NCBI GenBank assembly: GCA_934216155.1
Contig: CAKQBK010000073.1
Location: forward strand, 1-12,920
DNA length: 12,920 nt
Direction of reading: 5' to 3'
Origin: an uncultured Dialister sp.
GTDB lineage: Bacteria; Bacillota; Negativicutes; Veillonellales; Dialisteraceae
This document shows positions 1-6,111 of this stretch, piece after piece. Each line of letters begins with the position of its first letter. Position 1 is the stretch's first letter. A program made the translations under genes and the position numbers. The notes beneath the pieces are model-generated. The model did no database searches. It was given only the letters and a program-made list of their open reading frames with translations, and was not told the DNA's origin.

Positions 1-53
1 AACCTGAGAAACTTTGTCACAAAAGGAATCACCACATATTTCGCTTAACTTAA
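1..53. repeat. Family B repeat, right-arm remnant with conserved tail (B-I)
   Basis: The window opens inside a right arm of the 9-bp-unit family (AACCTGAGAAACTTT). The arm is followed by a tail that recurs after the right arm at 785-803: both tails pass through a CACAA/AATCA stretch and end in the identical 16-mer ATTTCGCTTAACTTAA (38-53 and 821-836). The left arm would lie outside the window. From 54 to about 192 I see no gene, only a weak GC-rich complementarity (TGCCC near 59 with GGGGGCA near 84) and a short GTATT/AATAC hairpin near 128-141. Confidence 0.55.
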
Positions 54-192
54 CAGCATTGCCCGCCGGGGGAGAATGAAAGAGGGGGCAGCACTGGCGG
101 CATACTTCACTATGAACATATCAAGCGTATTTGGTAATACCTACTTCTCACAGTAAAATGGCTAGGGAAACACTGCAGGAATTATTATATAT

Positions 193-314
193 TTCCTAAT
201 CCTTAGCTACTAGTCCCTAATCCCTTTCCCCATCACCAAAACATAATACTGCGGTGCTATATAAGTTGTGCGCCGCCACCACCATTTCTAACTTCTCACT
301 TCTAACTTCTCACT
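193..314. repeat. Family A half element at the hypA stop codon (A-I)
   Basis: Modules in order on the plus strand: a heptad block of TCCTTAG, CTACTAG and TCCCTAA units; a single degenerate CATCACCA unit; the GC hairpin GCGGTGC (251-257) with GCGCCGC (270-276), including one G-U pair; then an arm of alternating TTCTAAC and TTCTCAC heptads ending CACT. The left arm found in complete copies is missing. The arm overlaps the end of hypA, whose TGA (complement of 310-312) is the outermost GTGAG unit of the repeat. The hairpin could act in the 3' end of the operon mRNA, but it is not followed by a convincing U tract, so I do not call a terminator. Confidence 0.75.
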
Positions 315-654
315 GCACTTCCAAATCAACGCTTTCTATATAAAACTCTTTTCCAATCTCCGTGGGGGAGCCGTCGCCGCCGCAGTAGGGACAGGTGAAG
401 GAAAAGCGTTTCCTTTCAAAGAGCTTCCCGCACACGTCACATTTCATTTTCGGCTTAATGTCTTTGATGGTCAATACCGCCCCATCACAAAGGGTTCCTT
501 CGGCAATGACGTCGAAATACATTTGGATCGATTCGCCAATGAAACCAGAATCTTCCCCCACCACCAAGTGAATGGCTTTCACGATGCCCTTCTTCTCTTT
601 GGCCGTCTGTTCCGCCAAGCGGACAATTTCCAAAGTGATGGGATATTCATGCAT
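310..654 (-). CDS. hypA: HypA, nickel chaperone for [NiFe]-hydrogenase maturation
   Basis: The 114-residue product has the usual HypA length. It starts with MHE, where the N-terminus, His2 and Glu3 of the family bind nickel. The C-terminal half has a zinc site made of two CxxC pairs (C72/C75 and C88/C91) and ends IESVDLEVQ, as HypA proteins commonly do. HypA works in the cytoplasm with HypB to deliver Ni2+ to the hydrogenase large-subunit precursor. The start is set by GGAGGAAAG, the GGAGG lying about 10 nt upstream of ATG. It is the last gene of the ech operon, separated from echF by a 416-bp gap filled by a family B repeat, so its client is most likely EchE. HypB-F are not in the window. 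Its stop codon lies inside a family A repeat. Identification is firm; the client is inferred from position. Confidence 0.93.
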   Translation of the reverse strand: MHEYPITLEIVRLAEQTAKEKKGIVKAIHLVVGEDSGFIGESIQMYFDVIAEGTLCDGAVLTIKDIKPKMKCDVCGKLFERKRFSFTCPYCGGDGSPTEIGKEFYIESVDLEVQ

Positions 655-687
655 GGGATTTCTTTCCTCCGTTATGGATACAATAAC

Positions 688-1073
688 AGGTTGCTCAGGT
701 GGCTAAGGTTTCTCAAGTAGCTCAGGTTACCCGAATGTGCCGATAGGCGTTAGCGTCATTAGCTCATTCGAGAAATGTGAGAAGTCTCAGTAACCTTTGC
801 ACAAGCAGAAATCATCGCACATTTCGCTTAACTTAAGGAAACACTTTACTAGGTTGAGAAACAATGAACTATCAGACGCTAGTGCGGATTGTGACCTTTC
901 GGTCACTCTATCCCCAGCTTCGCCGCCCCTTCTCCAAGGGGCAACACGCTAATACTGCCACCATTTTATTCATGACGCACTAAACACTTCATATCATTTC
1001 AAAAATGAATACGCTAGTGCCTGTTGGCACATTCAAGAAACCTGAGCAACCTGAGAACCTTGAGCAACCTTTA
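688..1073. repeat. Family B inverted-repeat element with internal cassette (B-II)
   Basis: The left arm (688-737) is five 9-bp units (GGTTGCTCA, GGTGGCTAA, GGTTTCTCA, AGTAGCTCA, GGTTACCCG) followed by AATGTGCC. The far right arm (about 1005-1073) is the inverse: four similar units and GAATGTGCC, and complementarity continues through a GGCGTTAGCG-like stretch, so the arms are roughly 70 nt. A second inverse arm at about 767-803 makes the left half a palindrome by itself. The interior carries two tight GC hairpins (separate entry) and a copy of ATTTCGCTTAACTTAA (821-836). The last bases form the echF stop codon (TAA, complement of 1071-1073). It starts 33 nt before the hypA start, sparing its ribosome-binding site. 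No gene is seen inside. Confidence 0.8.
891..942. repeat. Two tight hairpins inside the B-II element
   Basis: GTGACC (891-896), loop TTTC, GGTCAC (901-906) is followed 18 nt later by GCCCCTT (925-931), loop CTCC, AAGGGGC (936-942). Both stems are perfect. They are more GC-rich than the surroundings and look like an independent cassette within the element. Neither is followed by a T run on either strand, so a terminator role is not supported. Confidence 0.6.
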
Positions 1074-3170
1074 CCGCCGTCTCACCGGCGGTTTTCCCTG
1101 CAGTGTCAGTACCAGTGCATGGTCTTCTCCTTCTTGCCAGTCTTCTTCCATAGAGAGGCAGTTGGCGGGGCAGCCTTCGGCGCACACGCCGCAGACCATG
1201 CATTTTTCTCTATCAATGGTCCAGGTGCGGTTCTTCCGATCAATGGAAATAGCACCTGCGGGACAATTGTGTTCACAACGGCCGCAGAAGAGGCACTTGT
1301 TAATATCATTTTTCACATGAAATGGATTGTCTGATTGCGGAGCTGCTGAGGTTTCTTTTTCTTCTTTCACTGGAGTAACCACAGGTTCTTTCGGCGGTTC
1401 CGGTTTGGCTTCTTTCGGCGGTTCCGCTTTCGGCGCTGCCTTAGCTACTGGCCGTGCAGGACGGACAGGTCTTGCCGGTGCTTTTCCCTGTAACGTAAGA
1501 TGCACCGCTTTATTTTCCCCTTCTTGCCAGTCTTCTGCCAAGGTGAGGCATTTCTTCGGACATCCTTCTGCGCACTGGCCACAGGCAACGCACTTGTCTC
1601 TATCGATGGTCCAAGTACGATTCTTTCTGTCAATGGAAATCGCATCCACTGGGCAGGTATGTTCACATTTCCCGCAGAAAAGACAGTTATCGATGTCATT
1701 TCGAATGTGCCACGGATTGGTAGATTCTACCACCGGTTCTTCCTTCACAGCTATCGATGCTACTGGCTTTTGTGGTTCCACCTTTTGCGGTGCTGCGCGT
1801 GTAGGTCTCACCGGTGCTTTTCCTTGTAATGTGAGGTGCGCTGCTTTATTTTCCCCTTCTTGCCAGTCTTCTGCCAAGGTGAGGCATTTCTTCGGGCAAC
1901 CTTCTGCACACTGGCCGCAGGCAACGCACTTGTCTCTATCAATGGTCCAGGTGCGATTCTTTCTGTCAATGGAAATCGCATCCACTGGGCAGGTATGTTC
2001 ACATTTTCCGCAGAAAAGACAGTTGTCGATATCGTTTCGGATATGCCACGGATTGGTGGATTCTACTGCAGGCGAAGGAGCTGCTGTTTCTGTCTTAGCA
2101 GGTGCTTCTACTGGCACTACTGGTTTCGCCGGTGCTGCCTTCAGTGCTTCTTCTACCGCTTTGGGCGGTGCCGGACGCACGCGGGGCCGGCGAGTCAGCA
2201 CTTTCCCCTGATAGGTAGTGTGAAGTTCTTTGGTTTCGCCTTCTTCCCATGTATCACGCAAAGTCAAGCAGTGCACTGGGCAATCATCCACGCAAACACC
2301 ACAGGTGATGCACTTTTCCCGGTCGATGGTCCAGGTGCGATTCTTTCGATCCAAAGTAATGGCTTCCCCAGGACAGTTATGTTCACATTTTCCACAGAAG
2401 AGACATTTTTCTATTTCATTGAAAATATGACTATCAGGAATATCCACTACCACCTTAGCTGGTGCCGGCGCGGGAGCGGTCACTTTTTCTGCCACTGGTG
2501 CTACTGGAGCAGCTGGTTTCACCGGTGCTCTTCGCATAGGCATTTTCCCTTTGATGGTGATGTCAGTCCGATTGCCTAAGTAGCATCCCAAAGAGAGACA
2601 CTTGCGCGGGCAGTTATCAATACAGGTACCGCAGTTCACGCAGGCTTCCAAGTTAATACGCCAGGTACGATTTCTGCGGTCCACCGTGATGGCCCCGGCG
2701 GGGCAGTTTCGTTCGCACATGCCACAGAAAATACATTTCATCACATTGTTGACAATATGACTTCTGTCGTCCATAGAGAGGGAAGTGGCTGCAGTTTTGA
2801 CTTCCTTACGAACTTCCGCTTTGCCTTCCTTCTGAATGGCCTGCAATACGATTTCCGATTTTTCCAATGCCGGCGTAGCATAATGGGGATCCATGGAAAG
2901 ACACTTCTTCGGACAAGCTTCCACACAAGCCCCACATTGGATGCAGGCAAATGGATTGATTTTCCAAGTGCCAGTTTTCCGATCCACCGTAATGGCCCCG
3001 GCGGGACAACTCCGTTCACACATGCCGCACAGAATACACTGGCTCACATCGTTAATAACACGACCGCGGTCACCGGCGCAGAACTTCTTCGGTTCCAATG
3101 GATATTTCGACGTCACAGGAGGCTTAAACAAATTCGCCAGGGCCTGCTTCACATATACCAGGTAACTCAT
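1071..3170 (-). CDS. echF: EchF-position polyferredoxin, twelve predicted [4Fe-4S] sites
   Basis: I place the start at 3170 (MSYLVYVKQALANLF, 699 residues) because AAAGGGGG lies 8 nt upstream. The frame is open to an ATG at 3215, but that start lacks a site and adds 15 unconvincing residues. The N-terminus is that of NuoI/EchF/HycF subunits. Six dicluster ferredoxin modules follow, each with two CxxCxxCxxxCP motifs, at about residues 45-91, 146-191, 256-301, 384-429, 496-541 and 626-671. A normal EchF has one such module, so this protein is several times the usual length. Linkers are rich in Pro, Ala, Lys and Glu, and most modules end with a WQEGE...LTLQGK-like strand. No signal peptide or membrane segment is seen. 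It should take electrons from soluble ferredoxin and pass them to EchC/EchE, with the extra modules acting as a wire, store or multi-donor dock (inference). Modules 4 and 5 are recent duplicates. Known polyferredoxins such as MvhB are an alternative comparison, but the N-terminus and gene order favour EchF. Confidence 0.9.
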   Translation of the reverse strand: MSYLVYVKQALANLFKPPVTSKYPLEPKKFCAGDRGRVINDVSQCILCGMCERSCPAGAITVDRKTGTWKINPFACIQCGACVEACPKKCLSMDPHYATPALEKSEIVLQAIQKEGKAEVRKEVKTAATSLSMDDRSHIVNNVMKCIFCGMCERNCPAGAITVDRRNRTWRINLEACVNCGTCIDNCPRKCLSLGCYLGNRTDITIKGKMPMRRAPVKPAAPVAPVAEKVTAPAPAPAKVVVDIPDSHIFNEIEKCLFCGKCEHNCPGEAITLDRKNRTWTIDREKCITCGVCVDDCPVHCLTLRDTWEEGETKELHTTYQGKVLTRRPRVRPAPPKAVEEALKAAPAKPVVPVEAPAKTETAAPSPAVESTNPWHIRNDIDNCLFCGKCEHTCPVDAISIDRKNRTWTIDRDKCVACGQCAEGCPKKCLTLAEDWQEGENKAAHLTLQGKAPVRPTRAAPQKVEPQKPVASIAVKEEPVVESTNPWHIRNDIDNCLFCGKCEHTCPVDAISIDRKNRTWTIDRDKCVACGQCAEGCPKKCLTLAEDWQEGENKAVHLTLQGKAPARPVRPARPVAKAAPKAEPPKEAKPEPPKEPVVTPVKEEKETSAAPQSDNPFHVKNDINKCLFCGRCEHNCPAGAISIDRKNRTWTIDREKCMVCGVCAEGCPANCLSMEEDWQEGEDHALVLTLQGKPPVRRR
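1481..2066. repeat. Near-identical direct repeats encoding EchF modules 5 and 4
   Basis: Two 250-bp stretches, 1481-1730 and 1817-2066, align without gaps and differ at about 20 positions by my hand count (about 92 percent identity), mostly third-position transitions. Each encodes a whole dicluster module with its ESTNPWHIRNDID lead-in and LTLQGKAP tail. The 86 bp between them encodes a linker. This is a recent in-frame module duplication and a likely site of recombination that would change module number. Confidence 0.9.
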
Positions 3171-3220
3171 ATACATAGCCCCCTTTAACTCTATCTCACA
3201 TAGATTACATCTCAAAGAAT

Positions 3221-3542
3221 AGTGAGGAATGAGGAGTTAGGAGTGAGGAGTGGTGGAAGGGGCCCACAATTCATATAGGGCCCAATACCCCTTTTTATAG
3301 GTTATTATTCTGCATTTTTCTTTTTCAAACAAGATTTTATATATCGCTACAGTCAAGGTTATATAGGTTATGAAAGGTTATGCGATGACCTTTCATAACC
3401 CTTTATTAACCTAGCCTCATAAGGTCTAGCTGATTTGTTAAAAAGATGTATTTTATAGAACAATAACCTTATATATTTGCGGCGCTTTATAAGTTGTGCG
3501 CCGCCACCAACACTCCTAACTCCTCACGCCTAATTCCTCACT
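3221..3542. repeat. Family A element with a divergent interior (A-II)
   Basis: The left arm (3221-3253) is built of GTGAGGA, ATGAGGA and GTTAGGA heptads. It leads to a hairpin GGGCCC (3260-3265) / GGGCCC (3278-3283) and the AATACCCCTTTTTATAG module. The right side has the hairpin GCGGCGC (3479-3485) / GCGCCGC (3498-3504) and an inverse heptad arm ending CACT. The interior (3301-3478) lacks the TAGGGAT heptads and GTCACCA units of the other copies. Instead it is AT-rich with its own palindromes. The element starts 50 nt upstream of the echF start and ends 5 nt beyond the echE stop. It fills the 377-bp gap, and no gene is seen in it. Confidence 0.85.
3366..3400. repeat. 13-bp perfect hairpin inside A-II
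   Basis: GGTTATGAAAGGT (3366-3378) pairs perfectly with ACCTTTCATAACC (3388-3400) around a 9-nt loop. An outer AGGTTATATA-like stretch (from 3356) is partly complementary to the ATTAACCT-containing stretch after the hairpin (to about 3412). GTTATT near 3301 and AATAAC near 3462 add a further outer pair. The interior is therefore a nest of palindromes of its own. Confidence 0.75.
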
Positions 3543-3547
3543 GCTTT

Positions 3548-4633
3548 TTACCGTTCGCAGCAGCTGATGCACGGATCAATGGTCAGGATAATATTTGGCA
3601 CATCTGCCAGGTCGCAGCCTTGGAGCATTTTGACCAATGCAGGGATGTTGCAGTTCGTCGGTGTACGGAGACGGAACCGGTCCAAATTCTTTGTCCCATT
3701 GCCTTTCACATAATAAATGGCTTCGCCGCGGGGCTGTTCTACGCGGGTGAAATATTCGCCCTTCGGCGGCATGCCACGGACAGGTGCTGCAATAGCCCCT
3801 TCGGGCAAGTTATCCAGGCAGCCTTGAATCAAATCGATGGACTGATACAATTCTCCCAGACGAACTTTCACGCGAGCCAAGCAATCCCCAGCCGGTTCCA
3901 ATACGGGACGGAAGTGCAGATCTTTATAAGCTCCTTCTTCATCGGCCATGCGATAATCATTCGGCAGACCGCTGGCTCTGGCCAAAGGACCGACACATCC
4001 TAAATCGATGGCATCATTCATGGAAAGGACGCCGACACCTTCCAAACGACTCTGGATGGTGTCGTCATAGAGAAATACCCGTCCCATGTCTTCAATTTCT
4101 TTTCTAAGGCCTTTCAGTTTCTCCGATATTTCCTTCTGCATCCCATCGGTCAAATCACGACGAACACCACCTACCTGGCACACGGAGAAAATGACACGGC
4201 CGCCGGTGGTTTCTTCAAAAATATCCAAAATGGTTTCACGGAGACGCCAAGCATTCATAAAAATACTTTCAAAACCCATGGCGTCTGCTGCCAGTCCCAA
4301 CCAGAGCAGGTGACTGTGCATGCGAGACAGTTCATGCCAGATGGTACGCAGATAATCGGCCCGACGAGGCACTTCGATGCCCATGAGTCCTTCGATGGCT
4401 TTCGCATACCCCCAGCCATGACCAAAGGAACAAATGCCGCAGACGCGCTCTGCTACGTAAATGAATTGTTTAAAATCCCGCTTTTCGACCAGCTTTTCCA
4501 ATCCGCGATGAACGTAACCAATGGATGGCACCGCACGGATGACTTTTTCATCTTTCAATTCCAAATCCAGATGAATAGGTTCCGGAAGTACAGGATGCTG
4601 GGGCCCAAAAGGCACTGTAGTTAATTCAGCCAT
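3548..4633 (-). CDS. echE: Ech hydrogenase large subunit (NiFe active site)
   Basis: The 361-residue product belongs to the NuoD/hydrogenase large-subunit family. The N-terminal nickel motif ERVCGICSFGHG gives C65 and C68; the C-terminal motif DPCISCCER gives C355 and C358 and ends the protein. All four NiFe ligands are present, so this is a hydrogenase and not a complex I 49-kDa homologue. The DPCxxCxxR form fits group 4. There is no extension after CER, so the usual C-terminal proteolytic maturation is apparently not needed, as described for EchE and CooH. I choose the ATG at 4633, 6 nt after AAGGAGG; the ATG at 4639 directly abuts that site. It overlaps the end of echD by 8 nt (ATGGCTGA), implying translational coupling. 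It catalyses 2H+ + 2e- to H2 on the cytoplasmic side of the membrane complex. Confidence 0.95.
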   Translation of the reverse strand: MAELTTVPFGPQHPVLPEPIHLDLELKDEKVIRAVPSIGYVHRGLEKLVEKRDFKQFIYVAERVCGICSFGHGWGYAKAIEGLMGIEVPRRADYLRTIWHELSRMHSHLLWLGLAADAMGFESIFMNAWRLRETILDIFEETTGGRVIFSVCQVGGVRRDLTDGMQKEISEKLKGLRKEIEDMGRVFLYDDTIQSRLEGVGVLSMNDAIDLGCVGPLARASGLPNDYRMADEEGAYKDLHFRPVLEPAGDCLARVKVRLGELYQSIDLIQGCLDNLPEGAIAAPVRGMPPKGEYFTRVEQPRGEAIYYVKGNGTKNLDRFRLRTPTNCNIPALVKMLQGCDLADVPNIILTIDPCISCCER

Positions 4634-5066
4634 TGCCATCCTCCTTCTTCGTCACCGACGCATCGACACCAAGACCACTGCGGAGATTCACCTTTACAGC
4701 GCTCTTCGCATGAACCGCACCGGACAAATCATGCCAAGGCGTTTTCTGGGCCAGATGATAGAAATGTCCCCCATAGTCCACTTCTGGCACAATGAAACGC
4801 ACATCCAACCCAAACAGGTCATGGATTTCATTTTCCCACACAAACCCATACCAATACAAACTGGTGATACTCATGACAGACCCGTCGAGGGGCACAATGA
4901 GGCGCAGATGGTATAGGAAATAATTTTTATCAAAGCTGTAAGTCAGCTCGAAGCCTTCCTCCACGCGGGTACAGAGAATCTGCACCAGCCGGCAGCCTTC
5001 TTTCTTAAAACGAGCCACCCTCTCCAAAAGATCCTCCGGGCGGATCGAGATGATTTGTTGTTTCAT
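4626..5066 (-). CDS. echD: Ech hydrogenase subunit EchD (NuoC-like)
   Basis: The 146-residue soluble protein contains the NuoC/30-kDa signature region SLYWYGFVWENEIHDLFG (about residues 69-86), matching the W.E.EI.DLFG pattern of the family. It has no Cys clusters or membrane segments. In Ech and complex I this subunit packs against the large subunit (EchE) in the peripheral arm and has a structural role. AAGGAG lies 5 nt upstream of ATG. Its stop overlaps the echE start by 8 nt, and a family A element separates it from echC upstream. The tail after about residue 115 (AKSAVKVNLRSG onward) is poorly recognisable. Identification by motif plus operon position is good. Confidence 0.88.
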   Translation of the reverse strand: MKQQIISIRPEDLLERVARFKKEGCRLVQILCTRVEEGFELTYSFDKNYFLYHLRLIVPLDGSVMSITSLYWYGFVWENEIHDLFGLDVRFIVPEVDYGGHFYHLAQKTPWHDLSGAVHAKSAVKVNLRSGLGVDASVTKKEDGNG

Positions 5067-5120
5067 ACATACTCCTTTATTTCGCTATATGCAGTTGGTA
5101 TGTAAACCATAGACTTCAAA

Positions 5121-5353
5121 AGTGAGGAGTTAGGAATGAGGAGTGAGGAGTGGTGGAAGGGGCGCATCAATTCATATAGCGCCCCAATACCCCTTTTTAT
5201 AGAAACAGGGATTAGTAGCTAGGCCCTAGGGATTAGGAACTATGCCTTAGCTACTTTTCTCAGTCACCAGTCACCAAAATAGTATAATGCGGCGCTTCCA
5301 AATTTTGTGCGCCGCTACTTCCACTCCTCACTCCTCATTCCTAACTCCTCACT
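5121..5353. repeat. Complete family A element with perfect 33-bp terminal inverted repeats (A-III)
   Basis: The left arm 5121-5153 and right arm 5321-5353 are exact reverse complements over 33 bp. Each is made of 7-bp units (GTGAGGA, GTTAGGA, ATGAGGA, GTGAGGA, then GTGG). Inward of the left arm are the hairpin GGGGCGC/GCGCCCC, the AATACCCCTTTTTATAG module, a TAGGGAT/TAGGCCC heptad block and two GTCACCA units (5263-5276). Then come a second hairpin, GCGGCGC/GCGCCGC, and the right arm. It begins 54 nt before the echD start and ends 13 nt after the echC stop, occupying nearly all of the 300-bp gap. Flanks are A-rich (AAAA left, TAAAA right), with no clear target-site duplication. Confidence 0.92.
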
Positions 5354-5366
5354 AAAATCAGGCTAA

Positions 5367-5801
5367 CTACGCTTGATTCTTTAACTTTTTATTCTTCTCC
5401 TCCAACACCGCCAATCCCTTGACTACCCCGTCAATAATGGCTTCTGGCCGGGCGGCGCAGCCTGGTACGTACACATCGACTGGAATGGCTTTGTCCATGC
5501 CACCAAGCATATTATAACATTCCCGAAACACCCCGCCGCTGCAAGCACAGGTGCCTACGGCAATGACCACTTTCGGTTCCGGCATTTGTTCATAAATCTG
5601 ACGAACCACCGGCAAATTCTGGGCATTCACCCCGCCGGTGACCAGAAAAATATCGGCATGCTTGGGATCCCCTGTATTGACGATACCAAACCGTTCCACA
5701 TCATAGAGCGGTGTCAAACAAGCCAAAACCTCGATATCACACCCGTTACAGGAAGAGCCATCGTAATGAATCAACCAAGGTGATTTTTTTTCGTATGCCA
5801 T
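5367..5801 (-). CDS. echC: Ech hydrogenase small subunit (proximal [4Fe-4S] cluster)
   Basis: The 144-residue NuoB-like protein has the four cluster ligands in the group 4 arrangement: C18 and C21 in SSCNGCDIE, C85 in GTCACSGG and C115 in PGCAARP. It carries a single proximal [4Fe-4S] cluster, relaying electrons from EchF to the NiFe site in EchE. It is short compared with three-cluster small subunits of uptake hydrogenases, has no Tat signal and is expected to sit on the cytoplasmic face. AAGGAG lies 5 nt before ATG. Family A elements lie on both sides: one 50 nt upstream of its start and one 13 nt after its stop. The basic C-terminus (EEKNKKLKNQA) is unremarkable. Confidence 0.94.
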   Translation of the reverse strand: MAYEKKSPWLIHYDGSSCNGCDIEVLACLTPLYDVERFGIVNTGDPKHADIFLVTGGVNAQNLPVVRQIYEQMPEPKVVIAVGTCACSGGVFRECYNMLGGMDKAIPVDVYVPGCAARPEAIIDGVVKGLAVLEEKNKKLKNQA

Positions 5802-5851
5802 ACGTTCTCCTTACTAACATAGAGTTTCTTCGCTTCAATAAAACTTTTTAT

Positions 5852-6111
5852 AGTGAGGAGTTAGGAATGAGGAGTGAGGAGTGGTGGAAGGGGCGCATCA
5901 ATTCATATAGCGCCCCAATACCCCTTTTATAGAAATAGGGATTAGTAGCTAGGCCCTAGGGATTAGAAATTAGGCCCTAGCTACTTTTCCCGGTCACCAG
6001 TCACCAGTCACCAGTCACCAGTCACCAGTCACCAGTCACCAAAATATTATAATGCGGCACTTCTCAATTTTGTGCGCCGCCACTTCCACTCCTCATTCCT
6101 AACTCCTCACT
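5852..6111. repeat. Complete family A element with expanded heptamer tract (A-IV)
   Basis: Its module order matches A-III and its sequence is very similar. The left arm has four heptads before GTGG and the right arm three, so the arms differ by one 7-bp unit. The left hairpin is GGGGCGC/GCGCCCC; the right one (GCGGCAC against GTGCGCCGC) is imperfect. The interior has the AATACCCC module, TAGGGAT-type heptads and a run of seven GTCACCA units. The left flank is TATA and the right edge reads CTCACTATA, so the inverted repeat extends to TATA at both ends, or this is a 4-bp duplication of a palindromic target. It lies 50 nt upstream of echC and 44 nt past the echB stop, and nothing else is seen in the 354-bp gap. 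Confidence 0.92.
5993..6041. repeat. GTCACCA heptamer tract, seven copies
   Basis: Seven exact, uninterrupted GTCACCA units sit inside A-IV. The same position in A-III has two units (5263-5276), A-VI has three (9658-9678), and A-I has one degenerate unit. Copy number therefore differs among otherwise similar elements in one window, as expected of a slippage-prone tandem repeat. Confidence 0.95.

Noticed and set aside
251..276. Rho-independent terminator for the ech operon after hypA
   Set aside because: The hairpin is GC-rich, but on the minus strand it is followed by AGTATTATGTTTT rather than a continuous U tract, and the same hairpin occurs within the operon where termination would be harmful.
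1327..2211. Long plus-strand open frame of 294 codons antisense to echF
   Set aside because: It mirrors the repetitive ferredoxin modules, has no ribosome-binding site or recognisable domain, and the opposite frame contains twelve perfect cluster motifs.
3171..3215. Upstream start giving EchF 15 more residues
   Set aside because: No ribosome-binding site precedes ATG at 3215, whereas AAAGGGGG precedes ATG at 3170 and the protein then begins like other EchF/NuoI-type subunits.
3548..4633. NADH dehydrogenase (complex I) NuoD rather than a hydrogenase
   Set aside because: Both nickel-binding Cys pairs are intact, and the neighbours form an echABCDEF set with hypA; complex I NuoD lacks these cysteines.
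5121..5353. Insertion sequence with transposase
   Set aside because: It is only 233 bp with no coding capacity; terminal inverted repeats are clear, but a target-site duplication is not (AAAA versus TAAA).
5993..6041. CRISPR-like array
   Set aside because: The units are 7 bp and contiguous, with no spacers and no cas genes; it is a simple tandem repeat.
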